Notes: generated by a model from the sequence alone, not told the origin. Shown: positions 42,909 to 54,495, counted from the stretch's first letter. The stretch: DNA of 64,000 bases from Streptomyces parvus (GCF_032121415.1 NZ_CP135079.1:2046001-2110000), one strand, 5' to 3'. A program made the numbers and translations.

Positions 42909-42989
42909 TGGTTCTTCTCCTCGGTGCGGGGCGGGCGCGGTGGCGCGCCGCCCACGAAATACGGGTGGTCCCCGGGGTGCCGCTCCGGC

Positions 42990-44180
42990 TCACCCCTGTT
43001 TGGCGAATGGATCGCCGCCCAGAGGGGTCTCGGACGCCTGCGCCGCGCTGGGGACAGTCGTTGTACTACCCAGAGTACGCGCAGGGATCCCTCGCGGTTC
43101 CCCGGACCGTTCGCCGCCCGGGGCGCCGACCAGCGCCCGCCAGGCGTCGCGACGTGCCTGGCGCACGGTTTCCCGGGCGGTGGCGAGGGCCGAGCGGGCG
43201 GCCCGGCCCGCTTCGGCGGCGGCGCGCCGGGCCGGGGCCCAGAGCGCGTCGCGCAGGAAGTGGCCGACGGGGGTGCACACCGTGCGGTACGCCCAGGAGA
43301 CCGGTGCGCCGATCAGGCACCAGGTGATCGCGGCGAGGGCCCGGCCGACGGCCCGGGAGACGTATCCGGCGATCCGCCAGGCGACCTCGAACGCGGCGGC
43401 GATCTCCCGGCCGACCGGGGTGAGGATGCGGCGGTAGGTCCAGACGAGGGGCGCGACCAGCAGCGCCGTCACCAGCCAGGCGACCGCCAGGCCGAGACCG
43501 CGTCCGGTGGCCGCGATCCCCCGCCGGAGCCGGCCCAGAATCCAGGCCGTGCCCTGCCACAGCGTGCTCAGGACCCGGACCGTGCCGCGGCCGATCGGCG
43601 TGAGGACGGCTTCGTACAGCCACACCACCGGGACGACCAGGCCGTAACGCACCACCGGGACGGCCACGTACCGCCACAGGAACTCCAGCGGCACGATCAG
43701 GAGCACGGTGAGCAGCCAGCCGAGGCCGTGCAGCGCCGGGAGGAGCAGGGCGGTGCCGATCCACCGCAGCCCGCGGCCCAGCGGAGTGAGGACGTTGGCG
43801 TACAGCCACACCGCCGGCGCGGCGATCCCGTAGCGGGCGACGGGGACGATCACGTACCGCCACAGGCCGATCCAGAGCCGGACGAGCAGGACGGCGGCCA
43901 GCCAGGCGGCGCCCTTGCCGAGGGGGGTGAGGACCCAGGTGTACAGCCAGGCCAGCGGGGTCAGGACGAGCGTGTCGAGGAGCCACCGGAGGGCCCGGCC
44001 GAGCGGGCGCAGCAGGACGCGGTCGGCGGCGTGCCAGAGCGCGGTGAGCGCGTCCCAGACCATGCGGGCGGGCAGGACGAGCACCAGGACGACGATCCGG
44101 ACCGGGATCCTGATCAGGGTGGTCAGGATCCCTTCGCCGGGCTCGTATCCCTGGGACGCCTGGTGCTTGCCGTAGTCCAT
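42990..44180 (-). CDS. Multi-pass membrane protein with five internal repeats
   Basis: A 396-residue protein, ATG 44180. Residues ~20-320 are hydrophobic or amphipathic and rich in Trp, Leu, Val and Arg. A 14-16-residue motif recurs five times: PLAWLYTWVLTPLGKG (75-90), PAVWLYANVLTPLGRG (122-137), PVVWLYEAVLTPIGRG (184-199), PLVWTYRRILTPVGRE (244-259) and PVSWAYRTVCTPVGHF (293-308). Between copies lies WRYVxVPVxRYG-type sequence. The tail from ~320 is Ala/Arg-rich, then disordered. No known transporter or enzyme motif is seen. It lies between the two radical-SAM-associated genes, after a terminator. Confidence 0.83.
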   Translation of the reverse strand: MDYGKHQASQGYEPGEGILTTLIRIPVRIVVLVLVLPARMVWDALTALWHAADRVLLRPLGRALRWLLDTLVLTPLAWLYTWVLTPLGKGAAWLAAVLLVRLWIGLWRYVIVPVARYGIAAPAVWLYANVLTPLGRGLRWIGTALLLPALHGLGWLLTVLLIVPLEFLWRYVAVPVVRYGLVVPVVWLYEAVLTPIGRGTVRVLSTLWQGTAWILGRLRRGIAATGRGLGLAVAWLVTALLVAPLVWTYRRILTPVGREIAAAFEVAWRIAGYVSRAVGRALAAITWCLIGAPVSWAYRTVCTPVGHFLRDALWAPARRAAAEAGRAARSALATARETVRQARRDAWRALVGAPGGERSGEPRGIPARTLGSTTTVPSAAQASETPLGGDPFAKQG

Positions 44181-44196
44181 GTCGACAAGGACGCGT

Positions 44197-44229
44197 CAGG
44201 CCCGGTCCGGGGTTGCCGGACCGGGCCTG
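44197..44229 (-). terminator. Terminator after the radical SAM gene
   Basis: Perfect 14-bp stem (44197-44210 with 44216-44229) and GGTTG-type loop, 31 bases beyond the stop at 44260 on the minus strand. It ends the shape-gene transcript before the repeat membrane protein gene. Confidence 0.8.
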
Positions 44230-44259
44230 CGATCAGCGCCCTCGCGGGCGGAGGAGCGG

Positions 44260-46188
<1,929 letters not shown>

Positions 46189-46237
46189 CTCGCGAACCTT
46201 CGTGAGCCGGCAGGGGTGACCATCCAGCGTACCCCGG

Positions 46238-47767
46238 TCACCGGCCCTTCAGATCCGCCCGCGGTCCGGGAGCCGACGCACGGGCCCAGACCTCGGGCAG
46301 CTCACGCTCCCGGGCCTCGGCGGCAGCCTCCTCCCGCCCGTACAGAAGTCCCCAGGTGAACGCGGTCTCCCCCGCCGCGTGCGACTGGATCGCGAGGGTC
46401 CGCAGCGCCTCGCGGGCGACGACGCTGTCCTGGTGGTCGCCGAGGACGGACTGCACGGCCTTCACGCGTTTCGCGAACCGCTCGGCGGGCTTGCCGAGCG
46501 CGGGGCGGGCCGACTCACCCGCGTACCGGGCGCGCTTGGCGGCCTTGCGGGCCTCGTGCATGGCGGTGTCCCGCTCGGGGCCCGGCGGGTGCTCCAGGGC
46601 GTGGTCCATACGGCGCGCGAGCTTCTCGTAGTCCTTGAGCACGGCCCGGGGCAGGGCCTTCTCCGCTGCCTTGCGGGCGGCGGGGCGCAGGGGCGGCTCG
46701 GCGCTCAGGGCGTGGAGTGCCTCCAGGAGGTCCAGATACCGCTGCCCGTCGAGTACGTCGATGATCCTGCGGCGCGCTCCGGTGCGGCGGGCGGCCGACC
46801 AGGCGCGGAGCCGGCCGCGTACCGGGCCGAGGGCCAGGGTGGCGGGCAGGGCCTCGACGCGGGAGCCGATGCGCTCGTCCAGGACTTCCTGGTCGCGGTC
46901 GAGGCCCAGTTCGGCGGCGAGCCACTTGAGCTCCGCACCGAGGGGGTCGGTGACCCCGCGGTCGAGGATCTTGCGGTGGGTCTTGAAGGCGCTGCGCAGC
47001 CGGCGGGTGGCGACGCGCATCTTGTGCACGGAGTCGGGCAGGTCGCGGCGGACGGCGGGGTCGAGGCGGACGATCGTGGCGATCTGCTTCCGTACGTAGG
47101 CGAGGACGTGGTCGCCCGCGGTCTGCGGCACGTCCTCTCCGGGCTCCTCGCCGTCCCGGTCCGGTGTCGTCTCCGCCAGCGCCCGGGCGAGCTTCGAGGA
47201 GGATCCCGCGGGGCGCACTCCCGCCTTGCGGAGCCGCTTCTCGACGGCGTCCAGGACGGCCGGGTCGCCGTCGTCGGCCAGCTCGACCTCGATCTCGGTC
47301 CAGGCGGCGCTGGTGCCGCTCCCCTCCCCCGCGAGCCGCTCCGCGAGCACCGTGTCGACGCTGACCTCGGCCAGGAGCGTGCCGTCGTCGGCCAGCAGGT
47401 GGTGGACGTCCCGCGAGGAGAGCAGCCGGACGACCGGGGCGATCTCCGCGTCGCGGACCCGGGAGCGCAGAAGAGCGGCCAGCGAGGGCGGCAGGGTGTC
47501 GGAGAGCGGTTCGTGGATCTCGTCCCGGACGCCGAGCGCGACGGGGAACTTCACGTGCCAGCCCTCGTCGTCCCCGCCGGTCCTGCGGCGCAGGGTGAGG
47601 GAGTCGGCGGCGAGGCGGAGGTCGGCGGTGTCCCAGTAGACGGCGTCGAGCTCCATCCGGCCGCGCGGGGCGACCCGGTCGACCCCGGCCGCCCGCGTCA
47701 GGTCGGGCAGCCGGGTGTCTTCGGTGGCTTCGTACTTCCGTTCGATCTCGCGTTTGGTGTCCGCCAT
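46238..47767 (-). CDS. CYTH and CHAD domain protein
   Basis: A 509-residue fusion. The N-terminal CYTH domain (about 1-205) has the ExExK signature in REIERKYEA and further acidic and basic strand residues that bind triphosphate and metal. The C-terminal CHAD domain (about 230-495) is helical with conserved histidines and basic residues (SVHKMRVATRRLRSAFK, HEARKAAKRARY), which bind polyphosphate. The usual activity of the class is triphosphatase, or polyphosphate binding. It starts 30 nt after rodA in the same direction. A link to cell-wall growth is suggested only by context. Confidence 0.92.
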   Translation of the reverse strand: MADTKREIERKYEATEDTRLPDLTRAAGVDRVAPRGRMELDAVYWDTADLRLAADSLTLRRRTGGDDEGWHVKFPVALGVRDEIHEPLSDTLPPSLAALLRSRVRDAEIAPVVRLLSSRDVHHLLADDGTLLAEVSVDTVLAERLAGEGSGTSAAWTEIEVELADDGDPAVLDAVEKRLRKAGVRPAGSSSKLARALAETTPDRDGEEPGEDVPQTAGDHVLAYVRKQIATIVRLDPAVRRDLPDSVHKMRVATRRLRSAFKTHRKILDRGVTDPLGAELKWLAAELGLDRDQEVLDERIGSRVEALPATLALGPVRGRLRAWSAARRTGARRRIIDVLDGQRYLDLLEALHALSAEPPLRPAARKAAEKALPRAVLKDYEKLARRMDHALEHPPGPERDTAMHEARKAAKRARYAGESARPALGKPAERFAKRVKAVQSVLGDHQDSVVAREALRTLAIQSHAAGETAFTWGLLYGREEAAAEARERELPEVWARASAPGPRADLKGR

Positions 47768-47797
47768 GCAAGGACACCTACCCGCGACCGTCCGGGT

Positions 47798-48991
47798 TCA
47801 GGCGGACATCGGCCGTTGCACCCTGATGGACTGGAGCAGGCCGACCGCCACCCAGACGGCGAACATCGAGGATCCTCCGTAGGAGACGAAGGGCAGCGGC
47901 AGTCCGGCGACCGGCATGATGCCGAGCGTCATGCCGATGTTCTCGAAGGACTGGAAGGCGAACCAGGCGATGATCCCGGCGGCGACGACCGTGCCGTACA
48001 GCTCGGTGGTCTCGCGGGCGATCCGGCAGGCGCGCCACAGGACGACGCCCAGGAGCACGATGATCAGTCCCGCGCCGAGGAAGCCCAGTTCCTCGCCGGC
48101 CACGGTGAAGACGAAGTCGGTCTGCTGCTCGGGCACGAACTGACCGGTGGTCTGGGTGCCTTCGAAGAGTCCGGTGCCGGTGAGCCCGCCGGAGCCGATC
48201 GCGATGCGGGCCTGGTTGGTGTTGTAGCCGACACCCGCCGGGTCGAGCGCGGGGTTGGCGAAGGCCGCGAACCGGGCGATCTGGTAGTCGTCGAGCAGAC
48301 CGAGCTGCCAGATGGCGACGGCCCCGCCCGCGCCCGCGCCGATGAGGCCGAAGACCCAGCGGTTGGATGCGCCGGAGGCCAGCAGGACGCCGAGGACGAT
48401 GACGGCCATGACCATCACCGAGCCGAGGTCCGGCATCAGCATGACGATGGCCATCGGGACCGCCGCGAGGCCCAGCGCCTTGGCCACGGTGCGGTGGTCG
48501 GGGTGGGCCTGGTCGCCCGCGTCGACGCGGGCGGCCAGCAGCATCGCCATCACGAGAATGATGGTGATCTTGGTGAACTCGGAGGGCTGGATCGAGAAGC
48601 CGGCGGGCAGCTTGATCCAGGCGTGGGCACCGTTGACCGTGGTGCCGAGGGGGGTGAGGACCGCGAGGACCAGCAGCACCGAGATGCCGTAGAGGACCGG
48701 GACGGCCCCGCGCAGGGTGCGGTGGCCGAGCCAGATCGTGCCGATCATCAGGGCGAGGCCGATGCCGGTGTTGAGGGCATGCCGCAGCAGGAAGAAGTAC
48801 GGGTCGCCCTGGGTGAGGTGGTCGCGGTTGCGGGTCGCGGACCACACCAGGAGCGAGCCGAGGAACGAGAGCGCGAGCGCGGCCCCGAGCAGCGGCCAGT
48901 CCAGCCGCCGTACGAGGGAGTCGCGGGCCGTCAGCTTGGCCCAGGAGCCCTGGTCGGGGGCGTACCGGGAGACGGAGAATCCACCTGCCAT
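47798..48991 (-). CDS. rodA: SEDS-family peptidoglycan polymerase RodA
   Basis: A 397-residue integral membrane protein with about ten helices. Lipid II glycosyltransferase of the SEDS family: GTTVNGAHAWIKLPAGFSIQPSEFTKI (first part conserved NGARRWI-like with the functional Asp/Glu region), MPDLGSVMV, and GLPLPFVSYGGSSM near the C-terminus. ATG 48991 overlaps the PBP2 stop as TAATG, so the two partner enzymes are translationally coupled. In Streptomyces such mre-locus SEDS proteins serve spore-wall synthesis rather than lateral growth. Confidence 0.94.
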   Translation of the reverse strand: MAGGFSVSRYAPDQGSWAKLTARDSLVRRLDWPLLGAALALSFLGSLLVWSATRNRDHLTQGDPYFFLLRHALNTGIGLALMIGTIWLGHRTLRGAVPVLYGISVLLVLAVLTPLGTTVNGAHAWIKLPAGFSIQPSEFTKITIILVMAMLLAARVDAGDQAHPDHRTVAKALGLAAVPMAIVMLMPDLGSVMVMAVIVLGVLLASGASNRWVFGLIGAGAGGAVAIWQLGLLDDYQIARFAAFANPALDPAGVGYNTNQARIAIGSGGLTGTGLFEGTQTTGQFVPEQQTDFVFTVAGEELGFLGAGLIIVLLGVVLWRACRIARETTELYGTVVAAGIIAWFAFQSFENIGMTLGIMPVAGLPLPFVSYGGSSMFAVWVAVGLLQSIRVQRPMSA

Positions 48992-51213
48992 TACGGCTGC
49001 CTCCCCGTGGACGCGGGTGATCCGGTGAGTCCGGGCTGGCCTCCGGGCGGCAGGGGCAACTGGGGTTCCTGTCCCCCCGGCTTCTCCTCGGGCGTGACCG
49101 GGGTGGGGTCGTAGGGCTTGACCTTCGGCGCGTGGATCGAGCCGTCGGGCTGGACCTTCGGCAGCGCCTTCTGCGGCTCGGGCAGAAGGGCCCGCTTCAG
49201 GTCCTGGTTGCCGGCGGAGTCCAGCCCGTAGAGCGCGTCGTAGATCTTGCGGACGGCGGGTCCGGCGGAGCCGGAGCCGGTGCCGCCCTGGGAGATCGTC
49301 ATGACGATGGTGTAGTCGTCGGTGTAGGTCGCGAACCAGCCGGTGGTCTGCTTGCCGTACACCTGGGCGGTGCCGGTCTTGGCGCGCATCGGGATCTTGT
49401 CCTGCGGCCAGCCGCCGAACCGCCAGGCGGCGGTGCCGCCCGGCTCGACCACCGAACGCAGCCCCTTGTCGAGGTCCTTGATGGTCTGGGCGTCGACCGG
49501 GAGCTTGCCGCTGACCTTGGGCTTGATCTCCTGGACGGTCTTGCCGTCGGGGCTGATCACGGCCTTGCCGACGGTGGGCTTGTGGAGGGTGCCGCCGTTG
49601 CTGATGGCGGCGTAGGCGGTGGCCATCTGGATGGGCGTGACGAGTACGTCGCCCTGGCCGATCGAGTAGTTGATGCTGTCGTAGGCCTTGAGCTGGTTGC
49701 CTTCGAGGCAGCTTTCGTACGCGATCTGCTGGACGTAGGTGCCGCCCTTCTTGCCCTCCTTGCACCAGGCGTCCTTGTTGGCCTCCCAGAAGTCCTGCTT
49801 CCACTGGCGGTCCGGGATGCGGCCCTTGACCTCGTTGGGCAGGTCGATGCCGGTCTCGGAGCCGAGCCCGAAGTCACGGGCGGTGCGGTAGAACCAGTTC
49901 TTGGCGTCCTTCTTGGGCTTTATGCCGCCGTCCTTCACCCACTCGTCGTGGCCGAGGCGGTAGAAGACGGTGTTGCAGGAGTACTTGAGCGCGTCCCCGA
50001 GGGTGATGGGGCCGTGGCCCTGGGACTCGAAGTTCGCGAAGGTCTGGTTGCCCAGGCTGTAGGAGCTGCTGCACTCGTAGAGGTCGTTGAAGGCATGGCC
50101 GCCGCGCACGGCGGCGCTGGCCGAGACCACCTTGAAGATGGAGCCGGCCGGGGCCTGGCCCTGGATGCCCCGGTTGAGCAGCGGGTAGTTCGACTTCTTG
50201 CTGGTGAGCTTGGCGTACTGCTTGCCGGAGATGCCGCCGACCCAGTCGTTGGGGTCGTAGTCGGGCTGGGAGGCCATCGACACGATGCGGCCGGTCTTCG
50301 ACTCCATGACGACGACGGCGCCGGAGTCGGCCTCGTACTTCCGGCCGGTGATCTTGTCGGTCTCCTGGCGCACGGTCTTCATCGCCTGGGCCAGCTCGTA
50401 CTCGGCGACCGCCTGGACGCGGGCGTCGAGGCTGGTGACGAGGGTGGAGCCGGCCACCGCCGGGTCGTTCTCCGCCTCGCCCATGACGCGGCCGAGGTTG
50501 TCGACCTCGTAGCGGGTGACACCCGCCTTGCCGCGCAGCTCCTTGTCGTAGGTGCGCTCGATCCCGGACCGGCCGACCTGGTCGGAGCGCAGATAGGGCG
50601 ACGGGCCGTCCTGCGCCTTCTGGATCTCGTCGTCGGTGACGGGCGACAGATAGCCGAGCACCTGAGCGGTCTTCGCCTTGCCGGGTGCGGCGTAGCGGCG
50701 TACGGCGGTGGGCTCGGCGGTGATGCCGGGGAAGTCCTCGGCGCGCTCACGGATCTGGAGGGCCTGCTGGGTGGTGGCCTCGTCGGTGACCGGGATCGGC
50801 TGGTAGGGCGAGCCGTTCCAGCAGGGCTGAGGGGTCTTGGAGTCGCACAGGCGGACCTTGTCCCGGACGTCCTGGACCTTCATGTCGAGGACGTCGGCGA
50901 GACGGGTGAGGACGCCGACGCCGTCGTCCTTCATCTTCAGCAGCTCGGTGCGGCTGGCGGAGACGACGAGGCGGGTCTCGTTGTCGGCGAGCGGTACGCC
51001 GCGGGCGTCGAGGATCGAGCCGCGCACGGCGGGCTGGACGACCTGCTGCACACCGTTGCCCGCGGCTTCGGCGGTGTACTCGTCGCCGTTGCGGATCTGG
51101 AGGTACCAGAGGCGTCCGCCGAGGGTGAGCAGCAGCGAGAAGACGAGGACCTGGATGACGATGAGCCGGATCTGGACCCGCTGGGTCCGTCCGGTCTCGG
51201 GGATGTTGCTCAC
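48991..51213 (-). CDS. mrdA: Class B penicillin-binding protein 2
   Basis: A 740-residue transpeptidase anchored by one N-terminal helix (about 18-36). The non-penicillin-binding domain follows (PAVRGSILDARGVPLADNE), then the transpeptidase with SxxK as GSIFK, SxN as SCN in KYSCNTVFYRLG, and KTG as AKTGTAQVYG. A Pro/Gly-rich tail of about 60 residues ends the protein. GTG 51213 gives VSNIPETGRTQRVQIRL; the longer open frame would run into mreD. It cross-links glycan made by RodA. Between residues ~440 and 560 an insertion with four cysteines (CSSSY, WCKEG, ESCLEG and the SCN region) may form disulphides outside the cell. Confidence 0.95.
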   Translation of the reverse strand: MSNIPETGRTQRVQIRLIVIQVLVFSLLLTLGGRLWYLQIRNGDEYTAEAAGNGVQQVVQPAVRGSILDARGVPLADNETRLVVSASRTELLKMKDDGVGVLTRLADVLDMKVQDVRDKVRLCDSKTPQPCWNGSPYQPIPVTDEATTQQALQIRERAEDFPGITAEPTAVRRYAAPGKAKTAQVLGYLSPVTDDEIQKAQDGPSPYLRSDQVGRSGIERTYDKELRGKAGVTRYEVDNLGRVMGEAENDPAVAGSTLVTSLDARVQAVAEYELAQAMKTVRQETDKITGRKYEADSGAVVVMESKTGRIVSMASQPDYDPNDWVGGISGKQYAKLTSKKSNYPLLNRGIQGQAPAGSIFKVVSASAAVRGGHAFNDLYECSSSYSLGNQTFANFESQGHGPITLGDALKYSCNTVFYRLGHDEWVKDGGIKPKKDAKNWFYRTARDFGLGSETGIDLPNEVKGRIPDRQWKQDFWEANKDAWCKEGKKGGTYVQQIAYESCLEGNQLKAYDSINYSIGQGDVLVTPIQMATAYAAISNGGTLHKPTVGKAVISPDGKTVQEIKPKVSGKLPVDAQTIKDLDKGLRSVVEPGGTAAWRFGGWPQDKIPMRAKTGTAQVYGKQTTGWFATYTDDYTIVMTISQGGTGSGSAGPAVRKIYDALYGLDSAGNQDLKRALLPEPQKALPKVQPDGSIHAPKVKPYDPTPVTPEEKPGGQEPQLPLPPGGQPGLTGSPASTGRQP

Positions 51214-51274
51214 GGGGTGCCCCCGGTGGTGGTCCGGCTGGGGGTACGGGGGGCGTCCCCCGGGAAATACAGCC

Positions 51275-51940
51275 TCACAGGCGCTTGACCCCCTTGATCC
51301 TGCCCGCGCGGGCGGCCCGGTTGCGGGCCGCCTTGGCCCGCAGGCCGCCGCGCTGGTTGCCGATCCGCAGACCGGTGCCCGAAGCGAGCCAGCCGGCGGC
51401 GACGTCGTTGCCCCCGGAGGACGCCTCGGCGAGCGGGTCGTTCTCGGTGCGTCTGGCCAGCGCCATGATGAGCGGCACCGTGAAGGGCGCCAGCAGCAGG
51501 TCGTAGACCGCGGCCGTGAACAGCAGGCTGCCGAGGCCCACATGGCGGGCGGCGGTGTCGCCGACGAGCGCGCCGACGCCCGCGTACAGCAGGGTCGAGC
51601 CGATCGCGGCGGCGACGACCACGGCCATCGGGGCGAAGGCCGACTTCAGCTGCCCGTTCTCCGGCCGGACCAGACCCGCGAGGTAGCCGATGACGCAGAG
51701 CACCAGGGCGTAGCGTCCGGCGGCGTGGTCGGCGGGCGGCGCGAGGTCCGCGAGGAGGCCGGCGCCGAAGCCGATGAGGGAGCCGCTGACCGGCCCGTAC
51801 ACGAAGGCGAGTCCGAGGACGGTGAGGAGCAGCAGGTCCGGGACGGCGCCGGGGAGTTGGAGACGGGCGAGGACGGAGACCTGGATGACCAGGGCGACGA
51901 CGACCAGGGCGGTGGAGAGCAGGGTCCGGTTGATGCGCAT
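51275..51940 (-). CDS. mreD: Rod shape-determining protein MreD
   Basis: A 221-residue membrane protein with five to six helices (for example STALVVVALVIQVSVLA, VPDLLLLTVLGLAFVYG). ATG 51940 lies 5 bases after the mreC stop. It belongs to the shape complex connecting MreB, MreC and the wall synthases. The basic tail (GGLRAKAARNRAARAGRIKGVKRL region) after the last helix points into the cytoplasm. Confidence 0.92.
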   Translation of the reverse strand: MRINRTLLSTALVVVALVIQVSVLARLQLPGAVPDLLLLTVLGLAFVYGPVSGSLIGFGAGLLADLAPPADHAAGRYALVLCVIGYLAGLVRPENGQLKSAFAPMAVVVAAAIGSTLLYAGVGALVGDTAARHVGLGSLLFTAAVYDLLLAPFTVPLIMALARRTENDPLAEASSGGNDVAAGWLASGTGLRIGNQRGGLRAKAARNRAARAGRIKGVKRL

Positions 51941-51945
51941 GGGGA

Positions 51946-53004
51946 TCAGCCCTGCTCCTGGTCGTCGGCCGCGTTGTCGGGTTGCTGTGCGTTGCCCTGC
52001 TGGTCGCCTGCCGCGTCACCGGCGTCGCCGCCGCCCGGCTTCTCGTTGATGTTGCCGACGACCTTGCCGGAGCCGTCGACGAGGTCGCCGTTGGGCTGGA
52101 CCGTGACGGTGACCGTGGGGGTCGGCTTCGGCTTCGTCTTGGCGGGCTGCTTGGGCAGGACCGTGTCGCGCGGGTCCTGCCGGGGGGCCTGGACGACGAC
52201 GCCGACGATGTCGAGCTTGGTGAACCCGACGTACGGCTTCACGTAGACCGTCCGGGTCAGTGCGCCGCCGGAGGGGTCGACGCGGACGACCTCGCCGACC
52301 GGGACGCCGGGCACGAAGGGCTTGTCCTTGCTGGAGCCGAAGGTCACCAGCCGGTCGCCGGCCTTGACCTCGGCCTTGCCGTTGAGGAACTGCACCGACA
52401 GGGGGCGCGAGCCCTGGCCGGTGGCGAAGCCGAGTTCGTCGGTCTTCTCCATCCGGGTGCCGACGGTGAAGTCGGGGTCGTTGGCGAGCAGGACCGTCGC
52501 GGTGCTCGGGCCGACGGTGGTGACCCGGCCGACCAGACCTTCCCCGTTGAGGACGGTCATGTCGCGGCGGATGCCGTCGTCGGACCCGGCGTCGATGGTG
52601 ACCGTCCAGGAGAAGCCCTGGGCCGCTCCTATGGCGATGACCTCGGCGCCCTTGATGCCGTACTGTCCGGCGCCCGCGTTCTTCAGCATGGCGTCGAGCT
52701 GACGGACCCGGCTGTTGGTGCGGTCGTCGCTGCCGAGCTTGGCCTTCAGCGCCGCGTTCTCCTTCTCCAGGGTGGAGATCCGGTCGTGCCGGTTGCCGGA
52801 GTCCCTGACCGCGCCTATGGCGTTGCCCACCGGGTCGACCGCTGCCGCGACGCCGTTCTCGACCGGTCCGAAGACGGTGGCCGCGGCCTGCCGCGCACCG
52901 TCGACCGGTGACCCCTCGCCGCCTCGGATATCCACCGTGATCAGGGCGAATGCGATGGCGATCAAGAGCACCAGGAGCAGCCGGCTCTCTCGTGTGTCCC
53001 TCAC
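51946..53004 (-). CDS. mreC: Rod shape-determining protein MreC
   Basis: A 352-residue protein, GTG 53004, with one membrane helix (about 8-26), a coiled coil (about 60-95, ISTLEKENAALKAKLG) and the two-lobed beta domain (GEGLVGRVTTVGPSTATVLLA and similar). A Pro/Thr/Gln-rich tail follows from ~285. MreC is extracellular and contacts PBP2. A hairpin and AT-rich TATAGAT sequence in the 183 bases to mreB suggest a separate promoter. Confidence 0.93.
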   Translation of the reverse strand: MRDTRESRLLLVLLIAIAFALITVDIRGGEGSPVDGARQAAATVFGPVENGVAAAVDPVGNAIGAVRDSGNRHDRISTLEKENAALKAKLGSDDRTNSRVRQLDAMLKNAGAGQYGIKGAEVIAIGAAQGFSWTVTIDAGSDDGIRRDMTVLNGEGLVGRVTTVGPSTATVLLANDPDFTVGTRMEKTDELGFATGQGSRPLSVQFLNGKAEVKAGDRLVTFGSSKDKPFVPGVPVGEVVRVDPSGGALTRTVYVKPYVGFTKLDIVGVVVQAPRQDPRDTVLPKQPAKTKPKPTPTVTVTVQPNGDLVDGSGKVVGNINEKPGGGDAGDAAGDQQGNAQQPDNAADDQEQG

Positions 53005-53118
53005 GTGCGGCGGCCGTGCCTTCCTCGTCGGAATATTCGTGGCTGTGTACGTCTCCGTACGGGGTACCGGTCGGGTGTGACCCCGCTCCAGTACGTGTAC
53101 AGCAACGATCTATATCAA

Positions 53119-53159
53119 CGATCCGGCGACCGGAGCGGGTGCGTCCGCTCGCCGGATCG
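53119..53159 (-). terminator. Hairpin between mreB and mreC
   Basis: Perfect 11-bp stem CGATCCGGCGA (53119-53129) with TCGCCGGATCG (53149-53159), 28 bases after the mreB stop. It may terminate part of the mreB transcripts. The sequence just downstream, reading on the minus strand, is AT-rich with TATAGAT and may be the mreC promoter. Confidence 0.55.
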
Positions 53160-53187
53160 GGTGTGTCCCGCGGAATCCGCGCTCCGT

Positions 53188-54207
53188 CTAACGACGGGGC
53201 TGGGCGTCCAGCACCTGCTGGAGCGCCTCGAACTCCTCGACGCACTTGCCGGAGCCGAGCGCCACCGAGTCCAGGGGGTCCTCGGCGATGTGGATCGGCA
53301 TGCCCGTCTCGTGGCGCAGACGTTCGTCCAGACCGCGCAGCAGCGCGCCGCCGCCGGTGAGGACGATGCCGCGGTCCATGACGTCGCCGGACAGCTCGGG
53401 CGGGCACTTGTCGAGCGTCGTCTTCACGGCGTCGACGATCGCGTTGACCGGTTCCTCGATGGCCTTGCGGACCTCGGCGGCCGAGATGACGACCGTCTTG
53501 GGAAGGCCGGAGACCAGGTCGCGACCGCGGATCTCGGTGTGCTCGTCCTTGTCCAGGTCGTACGCCGAACCGATCGTGATCTTGATCTGTTCGGCGGTCC
53601 GCTCACCGAGGAGGAGCGAGTACTCCTTCTTGATGTGCTGGATGATCGCGTTGTCCAGTTCGTCACCGGCGGTCCGGATCGACTGGGCAGTGACGATTCC
53701 GCCGAGCGAGATCACGGCGACCTCGGTGGTGCCGCCGCCGATGTCCACGACCATGTTGCCGGTGGCCTCGTGGACCGGCAGACCGGAGCCGATGGCCGCG
53801 GCCATGGGCTCCTCGATGATGTGCACCTGGCGCGCGCCGGCCTGCGTGGACGCCTCGATGACGGCGCGGCGCTCGACTCCGGTGATACCGGAGGGCACGC
53901 AGACGACGACACGGGGACGGGCCAGATAGCGACGCTTGTGGATCTTGAGGATGAAGTAGCGGAGCATCCGCTCGGTGATCTCGAAGTCGGCGATCACGCC
54001 GTCCTTCAGCGGCCGCACGGCAACGATGTTGCCCGGCGTGCGCCCGATCATCTTCTTGGCCTCGGAGCCGACCGCCAGAATTCCGCCGGTGTTGGTGTTG
54101 ATGGCCACGACGGACGGCTCGTTCAGAACGATGCCGCGCCCCCTGACGTACACCAGCGTGTTGGCAGTCCCGAGGTCGATAGCCATGTCACGGCCGATGA
54201 ACGACAT
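53188..54207 (-). CDS. mreB: Actin-like cell-shape protein MreB
   Basis: A 339-residue bacterial actin. ATP-binding motifs: [18 protein letters not shown] (phosphate 1), [18 protein letters not shown] (phosphate 2) and [18 protein letters not shown] (adenosine). ATG 54207 has AAGGGG six bases upstream; an ATG seven codons earlier (54228) has none, so the shorter form is chosen. In Streptomyces MreB acts in sporulation and spore-wall integrity. The 288 bases upstream to ndk contain a terminator and room for promoters. Confidence 0.96.
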   Translation of the reverse strand: MSFIGRDMAIDLGTANTLVYVRGRGIVLNEPSVVAINTNTGGILAVGSEAKKMIGRTPGNIVAVRPLKDGVIADFEITERMLRYFILKIHKRRYLARPRVVVCVPSGITGVERRAVIEASTQAGARQVHIIEEPMAAAIGSGLPVHEATGNMVVDIGGGTTEVAVISLGGIVTAQSIRTAGDELDNAIIQHIKKEYSLLLGERTAEQIKITIGSAYDLDKDEHTEIRGRDLVSGLPKTVVISAAEVRKAIEEPVNAIVDAVKTTLDKCPPELSGDVMDRGIVLTGGGALLRGLDERLRHETGMPIHIAEDPLDSVALGSGKCVEEFEALQQVLDAQPRR

Positions 54208-54436
54208 TGAGTTCCCCTTGTTCCCCATGAGGATGCGTCGGGCCTTCCCAGGTAGCGAAGATGGCTTGTTCTGGTAGGCGAGGTTGGCGCTGCGGGCGTG
54301 GAAGCTTCCATCGTAGTGCCGTATGCACGGACACAGCGCGAGGGTCCTTCGCCATTGTGAGCGGAACGGGTGGCCGTTCTACCCATGGTGACGTTACGTC
54401 GGAGGGATGCGTTCCCGCGATCCCAAACCCTATGCC

Positions 54437-54470
54437 GAGGGGCGACCGAATTACTTCGGTCGCCCCTCGC
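54437..54470 (-). terminator. Terminator after ndk
   Basis: Perfect 15-bp stem (54437-54451 with 54456-54470) with a 4-nt loop, 25 bases beyond the ndk stop, reading on the minus strand. Confidence 0.8.
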
Positions 54471-54495
54471 CTACAGCGCTGTTTGGCCGATCGGG

